Positions 17,355 to 26,452 of a stretch of DNA of 33,194 bases are shown here, piece by piece. The position numbers and the translations under genes are program-made. The notes beneath the pieces were generated by a model. It had not been told where the DNA came from. It saw only the letters and a list, made by a program, of their open reading frames with translations, and ran no database searches. Location: NCBI GenBank assembly GCA_023664085.1, contig JAMPGE010000022.1, positions 1-33,194 on the forward strand. The letters run 5' to 3'. The first letter of the stretch is position 1. Each line of letters starts with the position of its first letter. The stretch is from Muribaculum sp. GTDB lineage: Bacteria > Bacteroidota > Bacteroidia > Bacteroidales > Muribaculaceae.

Positions 17355-19013
17355 ATGGAAATTACCAACTTTATAAAGCTCTACGAGCAAAGCTTCATTG
17401 AGAACTGGGATCTGCCGGCCCTTACGGATTATCCCACCAAACGCACTCTTACTTACGGAGAGATGGCCCACGACATAGCCATGACACATCTCTTCTTCGA
17501 ATCCATCGGTCTGAGGCCCGGTGATAAGATCGCACTTTGCGGAAAAGACTCATCCGATTGGGTGAAGGTCTATATGGCTACGGTGACCTACGGCGCAGTG
17601 ATAGTGCCGATTCTTTCCGACTTCAATCCAGCCGATATCACGCATATCGTGAATCACAGCGAGGCCGGCTTCCTCTTTATCGGTGAGAATATCTGGGAAC
17701 ACATTGATCCCGAGGCGCTTCTGAACATAAAAGGAGCCATTTCCATGGAAAAGAAGACAGTGCTGTATGAGAAGGGCAGCACTGAGATATCGCGAGCCCT
17801 TAAGCTGCTCAAGCGCCGATTCAACCGCCGCTATCCGAAAGGATATACGGCCACGGATGTGCATTATGCCGAGCGTGCCAACAGCGAAGTGGTGGAGATA
17901 AATTATACAAGCGGCACCACAGGATTCTCAAAGGGCGTGATGCTTACCGGAGAGAATCTTGCGGGCAACGTATGCTTCGGTCGGGAGACAGTGTTGCATT
18001 TCCGCTCCTCGCGAGCGCTGGCCTTTCTGCCGTTGGCGCATGCCTACGGCTGTGCGTTCGATATGCTGACCCCGCTGGCAGTGGGCAGCCACGTCACAAT
18101 ACTCGGCAAAACCCCCTCGCCCAGAGTGCTCCTGAAGGCACTTTCCGAGGTTAAGCCGAATCTGGTGATATGCGTGCCCCTTATCCTTGAAAAAATCTAT
18201 AAAAACCAGATACTTCCCATGATCTCCAAAGGAGCGATGCGCTGGACTCTCGCCGTGCCTTTCCTCGATAGCTATATCTACGCCAAGATCCGCAAACGCC
18301 TCGTGGATGCCTTCGGCGGTGAATTCGAGGAAGTGATAGTGGGGGGCGCTCCTCTCAACCATGAAGTGGAGGAATTTCTTTATAAAATAAAATTCCCATT
18401 CACCGTAGGCTACGGCATGACCGAATGCGGGCCCCTGATCTCCTATACGCCGTGGAGGGAATTTAAACCCGGTAGTTCGGGGCGCACGCTTCCCACGATG
18501 GAAAGCATAGTGATGTCGGAAGATCCCGAAAACGTGCCGGGAGAAGTCTGCGTAAGGGGCACTAACGTGATGAAGGGATATTTCAAGAATCCCAAGGCCA
18601 CGGCCGGTGTGCTCGACAAGGAAGGATGGCTCCATACGGGAGATATGGGTACACGCACCCCCGACGGCACACTCTTCCTGCGCGGCCGCAACAAGACTAT
18701 GATACTAGGCCCTTCCGGGCAAAACATATATCCGGAAGAGATAGAGACCAAACTCAACAATATGCCCTTCGTGGCGGAGAGTCTGGTGGTGGAGCGCGAC
18801 GGCAAACTCACGGGGCTTGTCTATCCCGACTATGAGGCACTCGACAGGCTCGGGATCTCGGGCGTGGAATTGGACGATACAATGGAAAACGTCCGCAAAG
18901 AGCTCAACAAGCTTGTGGCTCCTTACGAACGTTTGACTAAGATCACGCTTGTGCCCAATGAATTTGAGAAGACACCCAAGCGGAGCATCAAGCGATACCT
19001 TTATACCAGCTGA
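17355..19013 (+). CDS. AMP-binding long-chain acyl-CoA ligase
   Basis: An ANL-superfamily enzyme that would activate a fatty acid with ATP to the acyl-AMP and transfer it to CoA. The ATP-binding loop is INYTSGTTGFSKGVMLT, the A5 motif is GYGMTECGPL, the A7 motif is LHTGDMGTRTPDGTLFLRGR, and the C-terminal catalytic lysine motif is at EKTPKRSIKRYLY. It is 552 residues, shorter than eukaryotic-type long-chain ligases. The ATG at 17355 opens MEITNFIKLYEQSFIENW; an upstream extension from 17277 runs through the terminator and is unlikely. It converges with the C69 dipeptidase gene, with only 5 nt between the stops. Chain-length preference is unknown. Confidence 0.9.
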   Translation: MEITNFIKLYEQSFIENWDLPALTDYPTKRTLTYGEMAHDIAMTHLFFESIGLRPGDKIALCGKDSSDWVKVYMATVTYGAVIVPILSDFNPADITHIVNHSEAGFLFIGENIWEHIDPEALLNIKGAISMEKKTVLYEKGSTEISRALKLLKRRFNRRYPKGYTATDVHYAERANSEVVEINYTSGTTGFSKGVMLTGENLAGNVCFGRETVLHFRSSRALAFLPLAHAYGCAFDMLTPLAVGSHVTILGKTPSPRVLLKALSEVKPNLVICVPLILEKIYKNQILPMISKGAMRWTLAVPFLDSYIYAKIRKRLVDAFGGEFEEVIVGGAPLNHEVEEFLYKIKFPFTVGYGMTECGPLISYTPWREFKPGSSGRTLPTMESIVMSEDPENVPGEVCVRGTNVMKGYFKNPKATAGVLDKEGWLHTGDMGTRTPDGTLFLRGRNKTMILGPSGQNIYPEEIETKLNNMPFVAESLVVERDGKLTGLVYPDYEALDRLGISGVELDDTMENVRKELNKLVAPYERLTKITLVPNEFEKTPKRSIKRYLYTS

Positions 19014-19018
19014 TCCGG

Positions 19019-20656
19019 TCAGCGGATTTGGAAATGATCGCCCGTCTGATCTACGATCTGCTTGTAGTACAGGGAATCGTAGCCCGGGAAATCGGGAGTG
19101 ACGGGCATGCCGTATTCTGAACGCTTGAACTTTCCGTCGGCATCCACCTTCTTGCGGTTGCCGTCGAGGAAACGAACCAGCAGATAATGAGAGAGGTCGC
19201 GGTAAGAATCCGTGGCCTCTTTTGCTATGGCGGCGCCTTCCTTGTTGACGGCGGCTGTGAGAGCGGGAAGGTCTCCCTTCTCCACAAGAGCCACATATGC
19301 AGCCTCTACTTCGGGGCGTGAGGACTGGAACTTATTCTCAAGACGGGACTGCACCTTGCGGATATCGTCGATCATAAGGTCGTAGCGATGGTAGGCCTGA
19401 TTGGCCACGGAATTGTTCATCCAGAAGTTGGAGTTGTCATCGTAGGTAAGAAGATCGCCCACGGTGAGTTGCTCGGGCACTTCGGTCATGGAGCAATAGA
19501 AAGGCATGTAGACGCTCGTGTTGGTGTCGTCAGTGCCGAACCAGAACACGCCGCCCACGGGGTCTGGGAGCCAGTCGCGGCTTTGGCTCACGAAGCTCCA
19601 TCCGGTCTGCTGGGTGGCGATGGCCCTCTCCATAAGATACTTTTTGCCATCCACTTCATATTCCATGGGGCGCCAGCGGTATGGCACCTTGTTGGGACCG
19701 GCACCTATATCGGAAGTCATGTTGAAAGGAGTTCCTTCAAAGTGGTCGCGCATGGACCATTGCATGTCGGCCAGACTAACCTTGCGGTCGGGCACAATAT
19801 AGAGGGGCATTGGTTCGTCGCTCAGACCGTTGCACCATTCGTAGTAGCTGTCGGCGGAAGGTTTGAATCGGCGGAAATAGCTCCACACGCGGGCATCGCA
19901 TCCGCGTCGGGTAGCCATGTCGTGTTCGCCGAATGCATCGGCGAAACTGAAATCTTCATCCTTTCCCTTAAGATAACCGTGCTTGCGGGCCCACTTGAAG
20001 AGGTCCTTGCTATAGCGCACGTTTTCCTTATCCTTATAGTTGACCTTGCGGATACGCGGTTCGTTGGCATGTCCGGTGATGGCATCGTCGGGAATGCGTA
20101 CGGCCACCCAGAGAGCGCCCTTTTCGGCTCCGCGTCCGATCATTTCCATGATCCATACTTCATTTTTGTCTACAATCGAAAAGCTTTCACCCTCGGAGGC
20201 GTAACCGTACTTCTCCACAAGGTCTGTCATGACGTCGATGGCCTCGCGGGCTGTCTTGCTGCGCTCAAGGGCGATTTGTATAAGGGAGCCATAGTCGATA
20301 ACGGCCTGTCCGGTGGTGTCGGCAAGTTCGTGGCGACCTCCCCAGGTGGACTCTCCTATGGCCACCTGATGTTCGTTCATATTACCCACCACATTATATG
20401 TGTGAGCCACCTGAGGGATCTCTCCAAGGGGCTTGCCCGAATCCCAGTCGATCACCTTGCGTACGGAGCCTTTGGGATGATCGGCGGCGGGAGTGTTGGT
20501 GAGATTTCCAAAAAGAGTGTGGGAATCGGCGGCATAGGTAAGGAGAACGGAGCCGTCGGCGGTGGCTTTCTTACCGGCCACGAGATTGGTGCAGGCAAAG
20601 CCGGTGAGAATACCGCCGGCCGCGGTTAGCATGAGAGCTGTGAGTAGTCGTTTCAT
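19019..20656 (-). CDS. C69-family dipeptidase (PepD-like)
   Basis: A 545-residue Ntn-type cysteine peptidase. The leader (1-21) is hydrophobic and ends just before Cys22 in FACTNLVAGKKATADGS, the motif that supplies the N-terminal nucleophile after removal of the leader. Other family features are GNMNEHQVAIGESTWGGR, YGSLIQIALERSKTAREAIDVM, YGYASEGESFSIVDKNEVWIMEMIG and RRGCDARVWSYFRRFKPS. The leader also reads as a signal peptide, so the enzyme is probably exported and cleaves dipeptides in the periplasm. It diverges from the DEAD-box gene across a palindromic promoter region. Confidence 0.93.
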   Translation of the reverse strand: MKRLLTALMLTAAGGILTGFACTNLVAGKKATADGSVLLTYAADSHTLFGNLTNTPAADHPKGSVRKVIDWDSGKPLGEIPQVAHTYNVVGNMNEHQVAIGESTWGGRHELADTTGQAVIDYGSLIQIALERSKTAREAIDVMTDLVEKYGYASEGESFSIVDKNEVWIMEMIGRGAEKGALWVAVRIPDDAITGHANEPRIRKVNYKDKENVRYSKDLFKWARKHGYLKGKDEDFSFADAFGEHDMATRRGCDARVWSYFRRFKPSADSYYEWCNGLSDEPMPLYIVPDRKVSLADMQWSMRDHFEGTPFNMTSDIGAGPNKVPYRWRPMEYEVDGKKYLMERAIATQQTGWSFVSQSRDWLPDPVGGVFWFGTDDTNTSVYMPFYCSMTEVPEQLTVGDLLTYDDNSNFWMNNSVANQAYHRYDLMIDDIRKVQSRLENKFQSSRPEVEAAYVALVEKGDLPALTAAVNKEGAAIAKEATDSYRDLSHYLLVRFLDGNRKKVDADGKFKRSEYGMPVTPDFPGYDSLYYKQIVDQTGDHFQIR

Positions 20657-20721
20657 TATAGGTTTCGGTAAACTTTAGCTGTTTTATAATTGTATTTAAA
20701 AGAGAATATAGTAACAAGTGT

Positions 20722-20752
20722 GCGAAATTAGCGAAAAAATTCGTAATTTCGC
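20722..20752. promoter_or_regulatory. Palindromic divergent promoter or operator region
   Basis: GCGAAATTA (20722-20730) and TAATTTCGC (20744-20752) are perfect inverted copies, with a nested CGAA-AAAA-TTCG between them. Each arm contains TAATTTCG, one base off the TAnnTTTG box, one pointing to the C69 dipeptidase gene and one to the DEAD-box gene. For the minus strand, a TTG (complement of CAA, 20752-20754) sits 21 nt upstream. The 157-nt gap holds nothing else I can identify. Confidence 0.5.
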
Positions 20753-20813
20753 AATAAATTGCGCGGATAAGTGTGCCGGAAGGGCTCTTAAGGCGTAAAA
20801 AAACATTACCCGG

Positions 20814-22754
20814 ATGGAAGACAATAATTTAAACGATATTACATTTGAGCAACTTGGGGTGGCCCCGGATATGCTTAAGGCCATAAGCGAACTTGGCTTT
20901 GAGCATCCGATGCCGATACAACGGATGGTGATACCGCACCTGCTGGAGAAAGACGGCGATGTGGTGGGTCTTGCCCAGACGGGCACCGGGAAAACGGCGG
21001 CCTTCGGTTTGCCCGTGCTGCAGCGTGTGGACAGCAGCCGCGACGTGCCCCAGGCCCTCATTATAGCGCCCACAAGGGAATTGTGTCTGCAGATCGCCGG
21101 CGATCTGGCCGACTTCGCCAAATATCTTGACGGAGTGAGAATCCTTCCCGTATACGGCGGATCAAGCATAGAGTCGCAGATACGCACGCTCCGCAAAGGG
21201 GTGCAGGTCATCGTGGCCACTCCCGGACGCCTTATCGATCTTATCAAGAGGGGAGAGGTGCATCTTCAGGACGTACACACCGTGATACTTGACGAAGCCG
21301 ACGAGATGCTCAACATGGGATTCCTCGATGATATCCGCGAGATCCTGGAGCACGTGCCCGAGCGGAGAAAGATGCTGATGTTTTCGGCCACTATGCCGAA
21401 AGAAATAGCCGACATCGCCAAGACCTTTATGCATGAACCGGTGGAATTCGTAGCCGGCACCCGCAACGAAGGGGCCAAAAACGTGAAGCACGTCTACTAC
21501 ATGGTAAAGGCCAACGACCGGTATCTGGCACTGAAACGTATAGTCGACAATAATCCCGACATCTATGCCATCATATTCTGCCGCACCCGCCGCGATACTC
21601 AGGAGATAGCCGACAAACTCATCAACGACGGCTACAACGCCGACTGCCTGCACGGAGATCTTTCGCAGGCTCAGAGGGATCTGGCCATGAAGAAATTTCG
21701 TGACCACGTCACCCAGCTGCTCGTTTGCACCGACGTAGCGGCCCGCGGTCTTGACGTGGACGATCTCACCCACGTGATCAACTACGGACTGCCCGACGAC
21801 ACGGCGGTATATACCCATCGCTCCGGACGTACCGGGCGAGCCAACAAGACCGGCGTATCCATAGCGATAATCCACAGCAGGGAGAAGAGCCGGTTGCGTG
21901 CCATCGAGAAAATCATAGGTAAGGAATTTGAATACAAGAAGGTGCCCTCGCCCGAACATATCATCGAGAAGCAGCTCTACAACCTTGCGGACCGGCTTGA
22001 GCGCGTGGAAGTGAACGAAAGCCAAATAGACAAATTTCTGCCCGGAGTGCGTAAAAAATTGGAATGGCTCTCCGAGGAAGATCTGCTGAAGCGGGTGTTG
22101 TCGCTGGAATTCAACAGACTTCTGCAGTATTATCGCGACATGCCCGACATTGATCTCAATGCCGATGCCAAAGGGAAAAAAGGAGAATCCAAATCCACCA
22201 GAGCCGACAAAGGAAGGCGTCAGGAAAACAAAGACCGACGCACTGCCGAGCCGGGCATGGAGCGCCTTATGGTGAACGTGGGCAAAGGCGACGGCTTCTT
22301 CCCCGGCAATCTGATGGAATTGATCAATAAAAGCGTGGTCGGCACCAAACCGGACATTGGCCGAATTGACCTATTGCCGTCGTATACACTTTTCGACGTA
22401 CGTAAGGAAGACGCCCGGCGGGTGATCGATGCCCTTAAAGGTCTGGACTTCTTCGGCACGCGGCTGCGTCCGGAGGTTGCCTCCGACCGGGACTACAGCG
22501 CCGAGGCGCGCATGCACCGCAAAAAGAAAGAGCGCCACGACTCCGGCCGTGAAAAGAAGGGAGGAAAGAAGTCGGCTTCCGCAAAAAAGAGCAAATCCTT
22601 CGTGCCTGATGAGGACACGGCATTGACATTGCCGAAATCCAAACTGAAAAAGGAAAAACGCATTCGCGACAAGGCCGCTGAAAAGGCAGCCCGCAAGAAG
22701 GAGGAGCATGATGCCAAATACCATGGCAATTATGATATTTTCATCAAAAAATGA
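20814..22754 (+). CDS. DEAD-box ATP-dependent RNA helicase with DbpA-type RNA-binding domain
   Basis: A 646-residue RNA helicase for RNA or ribosome remodelling in the cytoplasm. Seen in order: Q motif (FEQLG...PIQ, Gln36), motif I AQTGTGKT (54-61), PTREL, TPGRL, motif II DEAD (160-163), SAT, then domain 2 with HRSGRTGRA. The region at about 480-555 (RLMVNVGKGDGFFPGNLMELINKS...LFDVRKEDARRVIDAL) is a DbpA/CsdA-type RNA-recognition domain. A Lys/Arg-rich tail of about 80 residues closes it. This architecture fits DeaD/CsdA or DbpA-like helicases acting on rRNA. Its stop overlaps the ATG of the DUF3256 gene (ATGA). Confidence 0.95.
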   Translation: MEDNNLNDITFEQLGVAPDMLKAISELGFEHPMPIQRMVIPHLLEKDGDVVGLAQTGTGKTAAFGLPVLQRVDSSRDVPQALIIAPTRELCLQIAGDLADFAKYLDGVRILPVYGGSSIESQIRTLRKGVQVIVATPGRLIDLIKRGEVHLQDVHTVILDEADEMLNMGFLDDIREILEHVPERRKMLMFSATMPKEIADIAKTFMHEPVEFVAGTRNEGAKNVKHVYYMVKANDRYLALKRIVDNNPDIYAIIFCRTRRDTQEIADKLINDGYNADCLHGDLSQAQRDLAMKKFRDHVTQLLVCTDVAARGLDVDDLTHVINYGLPDDTAVYTHRSGRTGRANKTGVSIAIIHSREKSRLRAIEKIIGKEFEYKKVPSPEHIIEKQLYNLADRLERVEVNESQIDKFLPGVRKKLEWLSEEDLLKRVLSLEFNRLLQYYRDMPDIDLNADAKGKKGESKSTRADKGRRQENKDRRTAEPGMERLMVNVGKGDGFFPGNLMELINKSVVGTKPDIGRIDLLPSYTLFDVRKEDARRVIDALKGLDFFGTRLRPEVASDRDYSAEARMHRKKKERHDSGREKKGGKKSASAKKSKSFVPDEDTALTLPKSKLKKEKRIRDKAAEKAARKKEEHDAKYHGNYDIFIKK

Positions 22755-23467
22755 AAGCAATGAAATTGGGAAAAAAGATCGGAGCAATCGCAGCCGTATT
22801 CCTCACGGTGACGGCTTTGTGCACGTCGGGCGTCACCGCAGGCTCTAAATCCGCGGCGGTTTACGCGGCCATTGATACAATCCCGTTGGCGCAACAGGCC
22901 TTTGTAAAAATGGACGTGCAGGTGCTTGACCTGCTCGACCACACTACCCGCGAGAATATGCTCGATTACTTTGCAGCCGACAGTGTGTGGCAGGCACCGA
23001 ATGAAATGGGCGGCCTATCCAGATTGGACACGGTCACCAACGACTATCTTAAAGTAAAGCTTACCGACGTAAGCACTTTGCAGATAAAGGTGCTTCCCAT
23101 GGCCAAGGGGGATTACACCGTAATGACAATCTACACCATCGGCAGCGAAAACGAGACGCCGGATAGCGAGATCCGTTTCTTCGACAGCGGCATGCACCCG
23201 TTGGAGACCAAAAAAATGCTGAAACTCCCCGGACTTGACGAATTTTTCTCGATCCCTAAAGGGTGTACCACCAATATGAAGGAAATCAGGGGATTGATAC
23301 CTTTCCCGACCGTGGAATACGATGCCGGGCCCTCCACCGATACCCTCACGGGGAAACTTACGGTAGGCAACTACATTTCGCAGGATGATTGGAACGTGAT
23401 CAAGCTATTTCTCGTGCCGCAGGTGACGCTGAATTGGAACGGCAAAAAATTCGTTTACCAAAAATAA
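22751..23467 (+). CDS. DUF3256 family exported protein
   Basis: A 238-residue protein with a signal peptide (about 1-34, basic MKAMKLGKK then a hydrophobic core). The pattern of two short acidic helices (MLDYFAADSVW), then a repeated beta region (LTDVSTLQIKVLPMAKGDYTVMTIYTIG) and a C-terminal LNWNGKKFVYQK matches DUF3256, a Bacteroidales family of unknown function. It overlaps the helicase gene by 4 nt and precedes gltX by 31 nt, so it is likely in one operon. There is no lipobox and no enzyme motif. Confidence 0.8.
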   Translation: MKAMKLGKKIGAIAAVFLTVTALCTSGVTAGSKSAAVYAAIDTIPLAQQAFVKMDVQVLDLLDHTTRENMLDYFAADSVWQAPNEMGGLSRLDTVTNDYLKVKLTDVSTLQIKVLPMAKGDYTVMTIYTIGSENETPDSEIRFFDSGMHPLETKKMLKLPGLDEFFSIPKGCTTNMKEIRGLIPFPTVEYDAGPSTDTLTGKLTVGNYISQDDWNVIKLFLVPQVTLNWNGKKFVYQK

Positions 23468-23498
23468 CAATCGCAAACAACAATAACACGCTATAGAA

Positions 23499-25022
23499 AT
23501 GACAACTGAAAGACAGGTAAGAGTGCGCTTTGCACCGTCGCCCACCGGACCGCTTCATATCGGCGGTGTGCGTACAGCATTGTTCAATTATCTCTTTGCA
23601 CGCCGACATGGCGGCAGGATGATACTCCGCATCGAAGATACCGACAGCCGTCGGCTTGTGCCCGGTGCCGAAGATTATATCAACGAGGCCCTGGCATGGC
23701 TGGGCATCGGCATCGATGAAGGAGTGCGCGAGGGTGGAGAATATGGGCCCTACAAGCAGAGTGAACGCCGCGACATCTACCGCGTATACGTAAAGCAGCT
23801 GCTCGATGCCGGCAAAGCCTACATAGCGTTTGACACTCCGGAGGAACTCGACGCAGCCCGCGCGGCAACTCCCAATTTCCAATATGACGCTTCTACACGC
23901 AGCTCCATGCGCAATTCGCTTACGATGCCCGCGGGGGAGGTGAAGAGGCTGATAGATGAAGGCCATCAGTACGTGGTGCGCTTCCTGATTGAGCCTGACC
24001 GGGATGTGGAGGTCAACGATCTGATTCGCGGCAAGGTAGTGATTAATTCCAATATTCTTGATGACAAAGTGCTGTATAAAAGCGCCGATGATCTGCCCAC
24101 GTATCATCTTGCAAATATAGTGGATGATCATCTCATGAAGGTGTCGCACGTGATCCGCGGTGAAGAATGGCTCCCCTCGGCTCCGTTGCATGTGCTATTG
24201 TATGAGGCATTCGGATGGGCCGATACTATGCCGGAGTTTGTGCATCTTCCGCTGCTGCTCAAACCTGTGGGCAACGGCAAGCTATCCAAGCGTGACGGTG
24301 ACAAACTCGGATTCCCCGTTTTCCCGCTGGAATGGCACGATCCGGCCTCCGGCAACGTGTCGATGGGATATCGCGAACAGGGATATCTGCCCGAGGCGGT
24401 GGTGAATTTCCTCGCACTACTCGGATGGAATCCCGGCGACGACAGCGAACTGATGGATATGCAGACTCTTATCGACAAATTCTCCTTTGAACATTGCTCC
24501 AAGAGCGGTGCCAAATTCGATTACCAGAAGGGTGCGTGGTTTAACCATGAATATCTGATGCGTCTGCCCGACGAGCGTCTGGCAGAGATGTTCATGCCTA
24601 TTCTCGAGAAGAAGGGAATTTCCGGCTTCTCACCTGAATATGTGGCCCGGGCGGTAGGTATGGTCAAGGGACGTGTGAACTTCGTTGGAGAACTGTGGGA
24701 TCAAGGCAGCTTCTTCTTCGAGGCTCCCAGGGAGTATGCACCCAAGGACGTGAAGAAGCGCTGGAGTGAAGATACCCCCCGCATTATGGGAGAACTCATC
24801 GAGGTGCTTGAGGGAATTGATGATATGAGCAGCGCCAATGCCGAGAAGATAGTGCTTGACTGGATTGCCTCCAAGGGATATCATCTTGGCAATGTGATGA
24901 ATGCCTTCCGTCTGGCCGTGGTGGGAGCATGCAGAGGCCCACACATGTTTGATATCACCGAGTTGATGCCCAAGGAAGAGGTGATTGCAAGGATCCGCAC
25001 TGCCGTCGAAAATATTAAATAG
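23499..25022 (+). CDS. gltX: Glutamyl-tRNA synthetase
   Basis: A class I aminoacyl-tRNA synthetase that charges tRNA-Glu. The N-terminus has the HIGH signature as [23 protein letters not shown], the middle has KLSKRDGDK (KMSKS motif), and the all-helical anticodon-binding domain fills residues about 330-507. Length (507) and order of domains are normal. The ATG at 23499 yields [18 protein letters not shown], typical for the family. The Kdo transferase gene follows after 19 nt. Confidence 0.97.
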   Translation: MTTERQVRVRFAPSPTGPLHIGGVRTALFNYLFARRHGGRMILRIEDTDSRRLVPGAEDYINEALAWLGIGIDEGVREGGEYGPYKQSERRDIYRVYVKQLLDAGKAYIAFDTPEELDAARAATPNFQYDASTRSSMRNSLTMPAGEVKRLIDEGHQYVVRFLIEPDRDVEVNDLIRGKVVINSNILDDKVLYKSADDLPTYHLANIVDDHLMKVSHVIRGEEWLPSAPLHVLLYEAFGWADTMPEFVHLPLLLKPVGNGKLSKRDGDKLGFPVFPLEWHDPASGNVSMGYREQGYLPEAVVNFLALLGWNPGDDSELMDMQTLIDKFSFEHCSKSGAKFDYQKGAWFNHEYLMRLPDERLAEMFMPILEKKGISGFSPEYVARAVGMVKGRVNFVGELWDQGSFFFEAPREYAPKDVKKRWSEDTPRIMGELIEVLEGIDDMSSANAEKIVLDWIASKGYHLGNVMNAFRLAVVGACRGPHMFDITELMPKEEVIARIRTAVENIK

Positions 25023-25041
25023 AATAATCGATTTAAATAGA

Positions 25042-26346
25042 ATGATCGATACTCTTAAAGGACTCAGGAGCGTGATGGCCGAAGCGGCCCGTCAGGCTCT
25101 TGAGTCACCGTTGTATGCGGCCGGGATGGCCATGTATTCGGCCGGAGTGGCCGTGGCCTCTCTGCGAAGCGACAAAGCCCGCAAATTCCGTGAAGGCCAT
25201 CGGCACGTACTGGATCGACTGCGGAAAATGATCGAACCGGACAAAGCATATCTTTGGGTGCACGCGGCCTCCTTGGGTGAGTTTGAACAGGGCAGGCCGC
25301 TGATGGAGCGTTATCGCAGGCTTTTTCCGGAGAAACGCATCATTCTTACGTTTTTTTCCCCTTCGGGGTATGAAGTGAGGAAAAACTATGCCGGTGCCGA
25401 TATAATTTGTTATCTTCCGTTTGATTTTCCATGGAGTGCCCGCAGGTTTGTAGAGACAGTGCGTCCGGAGATGGCCATATTTGTGAAATATGAATTCTGG
25501 CGCAACTATCTTAACCAGCTGAGGGCCCACGGGGTGCCTACGTATCTGGTAAGTGGAATCTTCAGGCCAGAACAGAAGTTTTTCAGGAAAAGCGGATCAT
25601 GGTATAGAGCGTGGCTCAGGAATTTCACGCATATTTTCGTGCAGGATGAAGGCAGCCGACGGTTGTTGGAATCTGTGGGATTTGATAACGTGACAGTGGC
25701 TGGCGACACGCGTTTTGACCGAGTGGCCGACATACGCGATGCCCGCAAGGCAATCCCCGAACTCGAGGCATTCCGTCAGGACTCACCGTTTGTATTTATG
25801 GCCGGAAGCAGTTGGCCGCAGGATGAACAGGTGTATGCGCCATGGGTGCTGAACCATAAAGACGTGAAATGTGTGATAGCCCCCCATGAGTTTGACGGGC
25901 GCCGGATTCAAGACCTAAAAGATATGTTTAGGGGAGAGGCCGTGGCACTCAGTGAAGTGAAGGAAAAGGGTGCTGTGCCGACAGGGAAGCGGGTGATGAT
26001 AATCGATTGCTTCGGACTGCTATCCTCGGCCTATGCCTATGCCGACATGGCATACGTAGGGGGAGCGTTCGGGGCCGGACTCCACAATATCAATGAAGCG
26101 GCCGTATACGGCATACCGGTGATCTTCGGACCTAAGTACGACAAATTCTTGGAAGCCAAGGAACTCACCACTCTCGGAGGAGCCGTCTCTATAGACGGAG
26201 AAGCCGGATTCCGACAGATAGCGGACCGAATGCTCTACGACAGCAAAGAGAGAGCCACCCGTGGCAAATGGGCCGGTGAATATATTCGCGAAAAGATCGG
26301 TGCCTCCGACAAAATAGCCACCCGAATTTTTAGAATTAGGAATTAG
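25042..26346 (+). CDS. waaA: 3-deoxy-D-manno-octulosonic acid (Kdo) transferase
   Basis: This inner-membrane glycosyltransferase (GT30, also KdtA) adds Kdo from CMP-Kdo to the lipid A precursor, the first step of LPS core assembly. A hydrophobic N-terminal anchor (about 18-38, SPLYAAGMAMYSAGVAVASL) precedes the Glycos_transf_N domain with WVHAASLGEFEQGRPL, which holds the conserved Glu of the acceptor site, and YLVSGIFRPEQKFFRK. The C-terminal GT-B half includes AGSSWPQDEQ and GAFGAGLHNINEAAVYGIPVIFGP. The ATG at 25042 is preferred; a longer frame from 24985 overlaps the gltX 3' end. Length 434 is normal. Confidence 0.95.
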   Translation: MIDTLKGLRSVMAEAARQALESPLYAAGMAMYSAGVAVASLRSDKARKFREGHRHVLDRLRKMIEPDKAYLWVHAASLGEFEQGRPLMERYRRLFPEKRIILTFFSPSGYEVRKNYAGADIICYLPFDFPWSARRFVETVRPEMAIFVKYEFWRNYLNQLRAHGVPTYLVSGIFRPEQKFFRKSGSWYRAWLRNFTHIFVQDEGSRRLLESVGFDNVTVAGDTRFDRVADIRDARKAIPELEAFRQDSPFVFMAGSSWPQDEQVYAPWVLNHKDVKCVIAPHEFDGRRIQDLKDMFRGEAVALSEVKEKGAVPTGKRVMIIDCFGLLSSAYAYADMAYVGGAFGAGLHNINEAAVYGIPVIFGPKYDKFLEAKELTTLGGAVSIDGEAGFRQIADRMLYDSKERATRGKWAGEYIREKIGASDKIATRIFRIRN

Positions 26347-26347
26347 G

Positions 26348-26387
26348 AAAAAAGAAGGCCCGAAGCTCATTGATGCTCCGGGCCTTC
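26348..26387 (-). terminator. Terminator of the DUF4886 gene, built on a heptamer element
   Basis: On the minus strand the stem GAAGGCCCGGAGC (complement of 26375-26387), an 8-nt loop and its partner (complement of 26354-26366, one mismatch in 13 bp) lead into TTTTTT (complement of 26348-26353), 66 nt after the stop of the minus-strand gene. Beyond the T-run lie two AATTAGG heptamers (26331-26347 on the plus strand), at the very end of waaA. Confidence 0.8.
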
Positions 26388-26452
26388 CAAGGATAAAGAC
26401 CTAAATTGCAATGCAGAACGACTCTTACTGAGTACTTGCCGCATCTCTGGTG

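Noticed and set aside
19388..20629. A 413-residue plus-strand frame opposite the C69 dipeptidase gene
   Set aside because: The minus strand carries a full conserved enzyme. The plus-strand product shows no domain and has the odd composition of an antisense shadow.
24985..25041. N-terminal extension of the Kdo transferase overlapping gltX
   Set aside because: The extra 19 residues do not look like the family, and the ATG at 25042 gives the usual anchor segment.
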